Of a stretch of 64,000 bases of DNA, positions 57,566 through 64,000 are shown in pieces. This stretch comes from Bacilli bacterium (GTDB lineage Bacteria; Bacillota_I; Bacilli_A; RF39; UBA660): positions 62,001 through 126,000 of the forward strand of contig JAGAFD010000003.1 of assembly GCA_017612805.1 (NCBI GenBank), in the 5' to 3' direction. Numbering within the stretch: position 1 is the stretch's first letter; each line of letters starts with the position of its first letter. A program made the translations under genes and the position numbers. The notes under the pieces were generated by a model that saw only the letters and a list, made by a program, of their open reading frames with translations, did not search any database and was not told the origin of the DNA.

Positions 57566-58330
57566 ATGTACGGAGCAATCTATGGTGATTTAGCTGGAAG
57601 TATTTATGAGTACGATCAATTTAAAAAAGTTTTTGGTATTAATCCGGATACTTTAGTTACTAAAGAATCTTTTTATAGTGATGATACTATTTTAACTATT
57701 GCGGTTTTAGAAGCTTTATTAAATGATTTTGATTATGATCAATACTTAAGAATGTATATTAAAAAATATCAAGATTATTTACCAGCTTATAAGCCTTATT
57801 TTGATACTGTTTTTTCACCTAATATGATGAAATGGGCTCGTGGTAATGAAATGGGTCAAAGTACTGGTAATGGGGCAATGATGCGTATTTCACCAGTAGG
57901 TTTTATGTGTAATAGCTTACAAGATGTCATCTATCATGCCCGCTTAGCAACCATTCCATCACATAATAGTGAAGAAGCAATTGAAGCAGCTAAAAAGATT
58001 GCTTTAGTAATCTTTTATTTAAGAAATGGTTATTCTAAAGAAGAGATTTTTACCAGATTAAATATTAAACCTAAATATCAACCCTTTTCTAAATTTAATC
58101 TTACTTGTAGTGAAACCATTAATAATTGCTTATACGCTTTATATGTATCAACTAGCTTTGAAGATGCAATTAGAACAACCCTTTTAATGGGTGGTGATAC
58201 CGACACTAATTGCTGTATTGTTGGTAGTATGGCGGAAAGCTTATATGGTTTAACGGATGATATTATTGATACCGTAGATAGTCATATTCCCAAAGAATTT
58301 ATTAAAGTATTAAGGAGAGCTTATGAATAG
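57566..58330 (+). CDS. ADP-ribosylglycohydrolase family protein
   Basis: A 254-residue protein of the ADP-ribosyl-(dinitrogenase reductase) glycohydrolase family. YSDDT (37-41) and GGDTDTN near residue 205 are the two Mg-binding motifs, with GNGAMMRISPVG in the middle. It removes ADP-ribose from proteins, RNA or small molecules. The start is ATG 57566 behind TAGGTGAT. It is transcriptionally joined to guaD, which overlaps it by 8 bp. Confidence 0.88.
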   Translation: MYGAIYGDLAGSIYEYDQFKKVFGINPDTLVTKESFYSDDTILTIAVLEALLNDFDYDQYLRMYIKKYQDYLPAYKPYFDTVFSPNMMKWARGNEMGQSTGNGAMMRISPVGFMCNSLQDVIYHARLATIPSHNSEEAIEAAKKIALVIFYLRNGYSKEEIFTRLNIKPKYQPFSKFNLTCSETINNCLYALYVSTSFEDAIRTTLLMGGDTDTNCCIVGSMAESLYGLTDDIIDTVDSHIPKEFIKVLRRAYE

Positions 58331-58799
58331 TTATATGAAATTAGCTGATAGTTTAGCTAAAGAAAATTTACTTACTAATGCAGGTGGTCCCTTTGGGGCA
58401 GTCATTGTTAAAGATGGTAAAGTAGTAGGAAGAGGTTCTAATCAAGTATTAGCTAGTAATGACCCAACGGCTCATGCCGAAGTAATGGCTATTCGTAATG
58501 CTTGTAGTAATTTAAAAACTCATGATTTAACCGGATGTATCTTATATACATCATGTTATCCATGTCCCATGTGTTTATCAGCAATTATATGGGCTAATAT
58601 TAAAAAAGTATATTATGGTAATACCAAACAAGATGCTGATAAAATTGGTTTTCGCGATGACTTTATTTATGAATATATTGATGATTTAATTTCAGATAAT
58701 GAAAATAAAAAAATCTTAGATTTAGAAAATATTGATCGTGATTTAACGATTGTTACTTTTAATGAATATTTTCATAAACAAGATAAAGAATTGTATTAA
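58323..58799 (+). CDS. guaD: Guanine deaminase-type CDA-fold enzyme
   Basis: A 158-residue nucleoside/base deaminase. H51-A-E53 and P80-C81-x-x-C84 bind zinc with E53 as proton shuttle, and IGFRDDFIYEYI toward the C-terminus matches guanine deaminase of the GuaD/CDA branch. It converts guanine to xanthine. It overlaps the ADP-ribosylglycohydrolase gene by 8 bp, so translation is coupled. Confidence 0.82.
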   Translation: MNSYMKLADSLAKENLLTNAGGPFGAVIVKDGKVVGRGSNQVLASNDPTAHAEVMAIRNACSNLKTHDLTGCILYTSCYPCPMCLSAIIWANIKKVYYGNTKQDADKIGFRDDFIYEYIDDLISDNENKKILDLENIDRDLTIVTFNEYFHKQDKELY

Positions 58800-58828
58800 A
58801 AAAAGTCTTAATATTTTAAGACTTTTTA
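58799..58828. terminator. Bidirectional terminator between convergent genes
   Basis: AAAAAGTCTTAA (58800-58811), loop TATT, TTAAGACTTTTT (58816-58827). The minus-strand gene stop is in the second arm. Confidence 0.85.
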
Positions 58829-59715
58829 TTTGACCCTAAAGAATGGATAAGGTTATCAGATTTACCAAACTTTAAGAATTCTTCAACATCACTATAATTA
58901 TCATAATATTCTTTTATTTCCTTACCAATTAATGCATTAATATATTTGCCGGGTGATGTAATAAATTGTTTTTTATATGCATCATAATCTAAAATTTGGT
59001 ATCTTTTATTTAATGTTGAATAATAACAATCAGTTACAAAGGTAGGTTCTATTTTTTTATCAATATCTTCAATATTTAAACCGTAAATTAAATCGAATTC
59101 AGGAATTATGGCATCCTTGAAACAAGAACCCCAAGTTTTTTTTGAAAGAATTACGGATTTATCGCCTAATAATTTAGCAATTTCTGGATTATAATAAATT
59201 AAACTATCAAGGGTAATTGTTTCAGTTATGCATTCAGGATTATCAGTGATTGTTAAAATAGTATCAGAACAACTACTTGAATAAATATCTTTATAAATAG
59301 CATCTGTGTAAATATTGCTTTGTTTAATTAAATAAATGTTATCACTAATATATGAATATGATGGAATGCGATCTTTAAAATGATAATCATAGTCAAAACT
59401 TACACTATTAAATTTTTTAGGATTAATTTTTATTCCTAAAATATTCTTACTATTAATAACCACAAATGTATCAAATTCATCTGTTTTTATTTTACTTAAT
59501 TGGATAATTGCTTTAAAACCATCTGGGACTAAAAAAGAAGTAATAGCAAATGGTAATTCCGTATTACGAATTTCAATTAATGATCTATCATCATGATTAT
59601 TATTAAATTCTTTAATTTCATATTTACTTTGGTCATATTTAAATACCATTATATCGTCATCATTCATTTCTTTATTGATGCTTTCATCTAGATTTTTATA
59701 TACTTTTTTTGCCAT
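58816..59715 (-). CDS. Unknown protein
   Basis: A 299-residue soluble protein, β-rich with many Ile, Asp, Tyr. Segments such as TELPFAITSFLVPDGFKAIIQLSKIKTDEFDTFVV and the NPEIAKLLGDKSVILSKKTWGSCF do not fit any family I recognise. ATG 59715 (minus) follows AAGGAGAG. The divergent upstream promoter on the minus strand is at 59747-59775. Confidence 0.6.
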   Translation of the reverse strand: MAKKVYKNLDESINKEMNDDDIMVFKYDQSKYEIKEFNNNHDDRSLIEIRNTELPFAITSFLVPDGFKAIIQLSKIKTDEFDTFVVINSKNILGIKINPKKFNSVSFDYDYHFKDRIPSYSYISDNIYLIKQSNIYTDAIYKDIYSSSCSDTILTITDNPECITETITLDSLIYYNPEIAKLLGDKSVILSKKTWGSCFKDAIIPEFDLIYGLNIEDIDKKIEPTFVTDCYYSTLNKRYQILDYDAYKKQFITSPGKYINALIGKEIKEYYDNYSDVEEFLKFGKSDNLIHSLGSNKKS

Positions 59716-59746
59716 GCTTTTTAAACTCTCCTTTAATTAATTATTT

Positions 59747-59775
59747 ATTATAACTTGATATTTATATAGTGTAAA
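59747..59775 (-). promoter_or_regulatory. Minus-strand promoter
   Basis: On the minus strand: TTTACA, 17-bp spacer, TATAAT (59752-59747). The divergent + gene has a separate TATAAT at 59790-59795. Confidence 0.6.
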
Positions 59776-59815
59776 TAATTTTTTTATATTATAATAGATT
59801 TAGATAGGTGATAAC

Positions 59816-60520
59816 ATGACAGATGATTTAAGATATTTGATTGATTTAGTAAAAGAAGCAAGTTTAATGATAACTGATGAATTTATTGTTAAAGCTAAAG
59901 ACGATCATGGAGATTTAGTTACCAATTTTGATTTAGCAATCGAAAAGTTTATGATTGAAAAGCTTAATGAAAAATATCCTAATTTTGATATTATTAGTGA
60001 AGAATACCATAGTGATAAAGCATTAACGGATAATTGCTTTACTATTGATCCAATTGATGGAACGATTAATTTTGCACATAATATTCCAATTTGGGCAATT
60101 CAAATTGCCATGATTAAGAAAGGTAATGTCGTAGCTAGTGTTATCTATGCACCAAAATTAGATGAACTTTATTATGCGGACAGTAATGGCGCTTACTTAA
60201 ATGGATTACCAATTCATGTTAATAATATTCCACCAAGAAATGGTTTATATTGTATTGAAGGTAATGGTGGAGCATTTAAGAATAATGATAACTTTTTACC
60301 GCGTAATTACCGTGACTTCCATTGTGCATCACTAAGCTTTGCTTATGTTGCGTGTGGACGTTTAAATGGTATTATATTTAATTTTCATACATATTGGGAT
60401 TATGTTCCGGGAATGTATTTAATTAAACAGGCTGGGGGAATAACTTATGATGAAGAAAATCGCCATTTAGCAGCTAATAATGAAGAGTATTTATCATTAT
60501 TAAAAGCCAATATAAATTAA
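59816..60520 (+). CDS. Inositol monophosphatase-family enzyme
   Basis: A 234-residue phosphatase of the IMPase/FBPase-like family: ISEEYHSD, DPIDGTINFAH (metal loop), and WDYVPGMYLIKQAGGI near the C-terminus. It hydrolyses phosphomonoesters (inositol phosphate, NADP or 3'-phosphoadenosine types); the substrate cannot be told. ATG 59816 follows TAGGTGAT. It starts a short operon with the next two genes. Confidence 0.86.
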   Translation: MTDDLRYLIDLVKEASLMITDEFIVKAKDDHGDLVTNFDLAIEKFMIEKLNEKYPNFDIISEEYHSDKALTDNCFTIDPIDGTINFAHNIPIWAIQIAMIKKGNVVASVIYAPKLDELYYADSNGAYLNGLPIHVNNIPPRNGLYCIEGNGGAFKNNDNFLPRNYRDFHCASLSFAYVACGRLNGIIFNFHTYWDYVPGMYLIKQAGGITYDEENRHLAANNEEYLSLLKANIN

Positions 60521-60537
60521 GAAAGGGAATAAGAGTT

Positions 60538-60894
60538 ATGAGTGTTGAAAAAGATAATAAAAAGAATAAAGAATTATTAATAATTGCGTGCGTTTTAGCT
60601 ATTAGTGGTTTCATTTCTTATTTAGCGATTATATTACTTGCTTCTTATGCATTTGGTGAAGGAACTAAGTTTGGCATTATTATGGCGGTTGCAACAGTTT
60701 ATTTTTGTTTAATTGAATTTTTTGCTTTAAAAGTCGAAGTTGATGCTGGTTATTATGAATGTCGTAAATGTCATCATAAATTTAGTATTAGCTATTTTAA
60801 AGCATTATTTGCTCCCCATATTTTGACAACAAGATATATTAAATGCCCTGAATGTGGTCAAAACACTTGGGCTAAAAAAACTATTTCAAAATAA
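60538..60894 (+). CDS. Two-helix membrane protein with zinc ribbon
   Basis: A 118-residue protein with two helices (residues ~14-34 and ~42-60, ACVLAISGFISYLAIILLAS-like) and a C-terminal ribbon CRKCHHKF...CPECGQN. ATG 60538 has AAAGGGAATAAG upstream. Role unknown; Zn-ribbon membrane proteins are frequent but uncharacterised. Confidence 0.7.
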   Translation: MSVEKDNKKNKELLIIACVLAISGFISYLAIILLASYAFGEGTKFGIIMAVATVYFCLIEFFALKVEVDAGYYECRKCHHKFSISYFKALFAPHILTTRYIKCPECGQNTWAKKTISK

Positions 60895-60908
60895 TTACTG
60901 GAGGAATT

Positions 60909-61454
60909 ATGACTAGTGATGAAACAAGAAAGTTAATTGATAAAGGATTAACTACTTACTTTAAAATATGTAATGGCTGGTGGTATGATGAGCATCCAGA
61001 AGATAAAACATTATTAATTAACAATTTGGATGCGGTAATGGCCTTTATTAATGCTAGAAATTTAAAAGTATCAAGAATGGGTTATAATGATTATAAATAT
61101 TTATTAATATTAGCTGATCGCAATCGCGATATTGAGAATGGTAGAATTGTTTTTTCAGCTGACAACATTCAATTAAGTATGTTTAATGATCGTCATGTAT
61201 TTGTTACTAATATTAATAAAGAAGGTATTTCCGGAAGTCTTGGTACCAAATCAATTAGTATAATAAGCTTTGATAATGATGGCATCAAGGATATTGATGC
61301 ACCAGGAATAACTAGTTTAAGAGGATGCAGTAACGAAGCAATAATTATGAAAGTTGCTGCTTATCAAAAATGGCATTATCCGAATGCTTTAATTCCGGTA
61401 ATAACTAAAAAACCAGTAGAAACTTCCGATACGATGAGAACAATAAAAGTGTAG
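60909..61454 (+). CDS. Unknown protein in the IMPase operon
   Basis: A 181-residue α/β soluble protein starting MTSDETRKLIDKGLTTYFKI, with a GISGSLGTKSISIISFDNDG block in the middle. No family recognised. GGAGG before ATG 60909 and a spacing of 14 bp after the ribbon gene suggest it belongs to the operon. Its TAG stop is inside a terminator stem. Confidence 0.6.
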   Translation: MTSDETRKLIDKGLTTYFKICNGWWYDEHPEDKTLLINNLDAVMAFINARNLKVSRMGYNDYKYLLILADRNRDIENGRIVFSADNIQLSMFNDRHVFVTNINKEGISGSLGTKSISIISFDNDGIKDIDAPGITSLRGCSNEAIIMKVAAYQKWHYPNALIPVITKKPVETSDTMRTIKV

Positions 61455-61472
61455 TTATAGCTACATTTTTTA
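61446..61472 (+). terminator. Intrinsic terminator with stop codon in stem
   Basis: AGTGTAG (61448-61454), loop TTATAG, CTACATT (61461-61467), T-run. TATAAT at 61492-61497. Confidence 0.65.
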
Positions 61473-61513
61473 ATTTTAAATATTATTATGTTATAATGAA
61501 GTAGGTGAGCACA

Positions 61514-62413
61514 ATGAAGGTTATTACGGTTGGTAAAAGTTATATTGATATAGACGGTTATGCATCAGCAATAGCTTATCAAAAATTATTAACCTTACAA
61601 GGTATTGAAGCTAAATTTGTTAGTAATGCCATGTTAAATTACAGTATAACTAATAGTTTATTAAATACTGGTTATGGCATTGATGATTATCAAGTAACGG
61701 ATAATGACGAATTTATTATTCTTGACTTATCTAATAAAACTTATTTTCCAGAATTTGTTAATGAAGACAAAATCGTTGAAATTATTGATCATCATCCTGG
61801 ATTTGAAACTTATTGGAGTAAACGTTTAGGAAATAAAGCTTTAATAAAACCAATTGGTTCGGTGGCAACGTTAATTGTAGAAAAATATGAACAAGCCAAT
61901 TTATTTAATCAAATCGATACGAACCTTGCTAAATTATTAATGGCAGCAATATTAGATAATACTCTAAATTTTACTGCTAAGATAACGACATCAAAAGATA
62001 TTGAAACTTATCAAAAATTAACTAACCTTATTAATAATGAGGATTTTGCTTCTAACTATTTTTTAGAAGTTGAAAATACGATTATAACTAATTTAAATGA
62101 AGCAATAAAAAACGATATAAAAATAACTCATATTAATGATTGGCTTCCTGATTCTTTTGGTCAACTAACAATCTGGGATGCTAGTTTAATTAAAGAAACA
62201 GAATTAAGAAAGATTATGGATTCTTATAGTGATAAATGGTTAATGAATCTTATATCATTAAAAGATAATACCAGTTATTTAATTGTTTCAAATAATATGG
62301 TATTAGATAAACTAAATCAATTTTTAAAAGGTGATAATATTGATTTGGGATTAATCTTAAAACCAGCAATGTTAAGAAAAGAAATTATGCAAAAAGCTAT
62401 TCAACAAGAATAG
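61514..62413 (+). CDS. DHH-family phosphoesterase, PpaC-like
   Basis: A 299-residue protein of the DHH superfamily, with D-x-D at DIDG (12-15), Asp71 (IILDLSN), DHH-P (92-95) and a later ILDNTLNF Asp. The N-terminal half fits family II manganese-dependent inorganic pyrophosphatase; the C-terminal half (DHHA2-like, residues ~200-290) has weak agreement. It might be a PPase or an oligoribonucleotide/cyclic-dinucleotide hydrolase. ATG 61514 follows AGGTGA; GTG 61505 lies on that site. Confidence 0.78.
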   Translation: MKVITVGKSYIDIDGYASAIAYQKLLTLQGIEAKFVSNAMLNYSITNSLLNTGYGIDDYQVTDNDEFIILDLSNKTYFPEFVNEDKIVEIIDHHPGFETYWSKRLGNKALIKPIGSVATLIVEKYEQANLFNQIDTNLAKLLMAAILDNTLNFTAKITTSKDIETYQKLTNLINNEDFASNYFLEVENTIITNLNEAIKNDIKITHINDWLPDSFGQLTIWDASLIKETELRKIMDSYSDKWLMNLISLKDNTSYLIVSNNMVLDKLNQFLKGDNIDLGLILKPAMLRKEIMQKAIQQE

Positions 62414-62420
62414 TTTTTTT
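62391..62420 (+). terminator. Intrinsic terminator inside gene end
   Basis: CTATTC (62397-62402), loop AACAA, GAATAG (62408-62413), T-run, with A-run on the left side. TATAAT for the next gene at 62425-62430. Confidence 0.75.
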
Positions 62421-62455
62421 ATGATATAATGATATTAGTTTAAAGGAGATTAAAT

Positions 62456-63142
62456 ATGAAAGAAATATTAATTATTACAGGTGGAACTAGTGGTTTAGGT
62501 AAAGAAATATTAAAGGAAGCTATTAAACGTGGTTATTTTGTTTGTAATTTAGCTAGAAATATTTCTAAAATGCAAGAACTAGCAAATGAATATCAAGATA
62601 ATTATCAAGGTTTTATTGGTGATATCACCGATGAGGATTTTGTAACATCATCAATTAAAAAGATTAATGAATTAGGTAATATTACTTGTTTAATTAATTG
62701 TGCTGAAAAAGCTTATTTCAAAAAAGCTACCGATTATCAAGCTGATGAAATTAATAATTCTTTAATGGGTCTTAAAGGGATGATTTTATGTACTAGAGAA
62801 GTCCTAAAAGCTAAAGAAGAGAAAGATGTTAAGATTGTTAATATTATGTCTTCAGCTGCTTTAAAAGGTAATAAAAATGAAACGATATATTGCGCTGCTA
62901 AATGGGGTGAAAGAGGTTATACTGAAGCATTAAAAGCTGAATATAAAGGTAGTAGTGTTAAGGTTATAGGAGTTTATCCTGGTGGTATGAATACGGAATT
63001 TTGGAGCGAAAGCAGAGATTATGTTAGTGTAGATAAAGCTAGTACTTTCATGAACCCAGCTGATGTTGCGCAAGTTATTTTAGATAATTTAAGTTATGAT
63101 ACATTAAAAGTATCTGATATTACTATTGAAAGAAATGCATAA
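62456..63142 (+). CDS. Short-chain dehydrogenase/reductase
   Basis: A 228-residue classical SDR: NAD(P)-binding TGGTSGLGKE (8-17), the internal strand CLINCAEKAYF, and the catalytic serine-Tyr-Lys (NIMSSAALKG and YCAAK). Substrate unknown. Start ATG 62456 follows AAAGGAG. The gene is followed by a short gap before a GNAT gene. Confidence 0.85.
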   Translation: MKEILIITGGTSGLGKEILKEAIKRGYFVCNLARNISKMQELANEYQDNYQGFIGDITDEDFVTSSIKKINELGNITCLINCAEKAYFKKATDYQADEINNSLMGLKGMILCTREVLKAKEEKDVKIVNIMSSAALKGNKNETIYCAAKWGERGYTEALKAEYKGSSVKVIGVYPGGMNTEFWSESRDYVSVDKASTFMNPADVAQVILDNLSYDTLKVSDITIERNA

Positions 63143-63217
63143 AGGATTAATATGAAGAATGATTATAAAAAAGTATGAAAAATTATCACAATTTTTTACA
63201 CAATAAGGAGCTGTAAG

Positions 63218-63739
63218 ATGAATTACACAATCGAAAAATTAAGTAATGAAAATGCTTGTGAATATGCTTATGTTAATTCCCGTGCTTGGTTAGAATCATA
63301 TCAAGGTATTATTGATCAAGCTTATTTAGAAAATCTTAATACTGATGAAGCATTAAAAGCTTTTTGTGAAAAACTAAAAGGTTATATAAAAGATGATCCT
63401 AATAATTATTTTTTACTTCGTGTTGATGGAAGACCAGTTGGGGTTTTAGGAATCAGAAAACCCAAATACGAAGATTATCAAGATTGTGGTGAATTAGGAG
63501 CAATCTATTTATTAAATGAAGTTAAAGGAAAAGGTTATGGTAAAATTCTTTTTGAAAAAGCCAAAGAAGAATTAAGAAAAATGGGCTATAACAAAATGGT
63601 TAATGGTTGTATTGATGGTAATCCATCCAATGAATTTTATAAACATATGGGTGGGAAGTTTGTTAAACAAATTCCTTTTAAAGTTCATAATAGTAATCAA
63701 GAGTTAGTTGAAAATATTTATTACTATGAAAAGATTTAA
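63218..63739 (+). CDS. GNAT-family N-acetyltransferase
   Basis: A 173-residue GNAT: acetyl-CoA loop LNEVKGKGYGKILFEKAKEE (Q/R-x-x-G-x-G/A type), start with a typical IEKLSNENACEYAYVNSRAW, and C-terminal ENIYYYEKI. It probably acetylates a small molecule or protein N-terminus. ATG 63218 follows AAGGAGCTG. Confidence 0.86.
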   Translation: MNYTIEKLSNENACEYAYVNSRAWLESYQGIIDQAYLENLNTDEALKAFCEKLKGYIKDDPNNYFLLRVDGRPVGVLGIRKPKYEDYQDCGELGAIYLLNEVKGKGYGKILFEKAKEELRKMGYNKMVNGCIDGNPSNEFYKHMGGKFVKQIPFKVHNSNQELVENIYYYEKI

Positions 63740-63755
63740 GTTATGAGGTGTTAAT

Positions 63756-63977
63756 ACGCAAGAAAAATATATAATTATTCATGGTAGTTTTGAAGCAACC
63801 ATCTTTTGCCATGAATATGATCACTTAAATGGCATCTTGCATATGGATCGTATTAAAGATAGCTCGTTAATGACTTTAGAAGAAATGAAAAAATATCGTA
63901 CTAATAATCCTTATCAAATAATTGATAAAGATAAAACTTTTGAATATGAAAATATGGGAATGAAAGTAGGTAAATAA
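63756..63977 (+). pseudogene. def: Peptide deformylase, C-terminal remnant
   Basis: The frame from 63756 reads TQEKYIIIHGSFEATIFCHEYDHLNG, with C-H-E-x-D-H-x-x-G the zinc motif of peptide deformylase, and stops TAA 63975-63977. The N-terminal GxGxAAPQ and EGCLS motifs are missing. There is no ATG or GTG: the codon at 63756 is ACG, six bases after GAGGTG. This looks like a 5'-truncated gene. A full-length deformylase presumably exists elsewhere in the genome. Confidence 0.7.
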
Positions 63978-63980
63978 TAT

Positions 63981-64000
63981 ATGGAAATTGATTTTAATAA
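63981..64000 (+). CDS. Start of next gene (partial)
   Basis: ATG 63981 begins MEIDFN and runs off the window end. It lies 3 bp after the deformylase remnant. Only the first six codons are visible. Confidence 0.3.

Noticed and set aside
1-64000. Use of TGA as a tryptophan codon, as in Mycoplasma
   Set aside because: TGA ends several clear genes (for example sufB and the family 4 glycosyltransferase) and Trp is written TGG inside conserved proteins, so the standard code applies.
1-64000. CRISPR array, rRNA genes or insertion sequence with transposase
   Set aside because: No spaced direct repeats, rRNA landmarks or transposase motifs were seen; the only short direct repeats are the ppdK ends.

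Overview
The window looks like a chromosome segment from an uncultured, AT-rich, Gram-positive bacterium of the Bacilli/Mollicutes-related branch; the gut RF39-like lineages are a guess from general resemblance, not a measured placement. The Firmicutes cues are the era-yqzL-recO order, sepF next to divIVA, a sortase B, lipoproteins, short Shine-Dalgarno leaders, a SigK-like sigma factor and a SUF operon led by an Rrf2 regulator. TGA is used as a stop and TGG as Trp, so the genetic code is standard and not the Mycoplasma code. Almost everything is on the + strand and intergenic gaps are very short. I saw no rRNA, tRNA or CRISPR array.

Region 1 (1-11.5 kb) is housekeeping: the end of ybeY, dgkA, era, a tiny yqzL-like gene, recO, a zinc-finger protein coupled to glyS, sepF, divIVA, a reverse-strand SigK-like sigma factor, a DUF2207 membrane protein, a XerC/D recombinase and ppdK. 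Region 2 (11.5-22.5 kb) is accessory. The 3' end of ppdK is followed by two more copies of its last ~40 bp, separating an islet with an uncharacterised, possibly ADP-ribosyltransferase-like gene from an islet with an HTH + BRO/DinD-like pair. A paralogue of the first gene lies at 15.6 kb, together with small orphan genes, two metallophosphoesterases and MntP.

Region 3 (22.5-38.9 kb) is a cell-surface polysaccharide locus: a Wzy/O-antigen-ligase-type membrane protein, three glycosyltransferases, a Stealth-type sugar-phosphate transferase, a Wzx-type flippase and a UDP-sugar epimerase. It is interrupted by two giant paralogous surface proteins built from InlB B-repeats, MucBP-like segments and repeated ~200-residue modules, one of which is inserted inside an InlB repeat. 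Region 4 (38.9-50.5 kb) has lipoproteins, an RsgI-like anti-sigma/cysteine-rich protein, a dCTP-deaminase-like/DUF1653 fusion, regulators, rplS with a leader, lepB and sortase B. Region 5 (50.5-54.1 kb) is a compact sufR-like/sufC/sufB/sufD operon. Region 6 (54.1-64 kb) is mixed metabolism: SemiSWEET, a TrpF-HAD fusion, a serine-acetyltransferase-like protein, ADP-ribosylglycohydrolase, guanine deaminase, an inositol-phosphatase-family enzyme, a DHH phosphoesterase, an SDR enzyme, GNAT and a broken deformylase.

A recurring architectural theme is a very compact gene junction. A CTAG-containing intrinsic terminator, often including the stop codon in its stem, is followed within about 5-15 bp by a TATAAT -10 box and a leader that is little more than a Shine-Dalgarno. 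The strongest candidates for something undescribed are the ppdK-3'-end islets with the paired unknown genes, the domain-in-domain surface proteins and two fused enzymes (dCTP deaminase-like/DUF1653 and TrpF/HAD).
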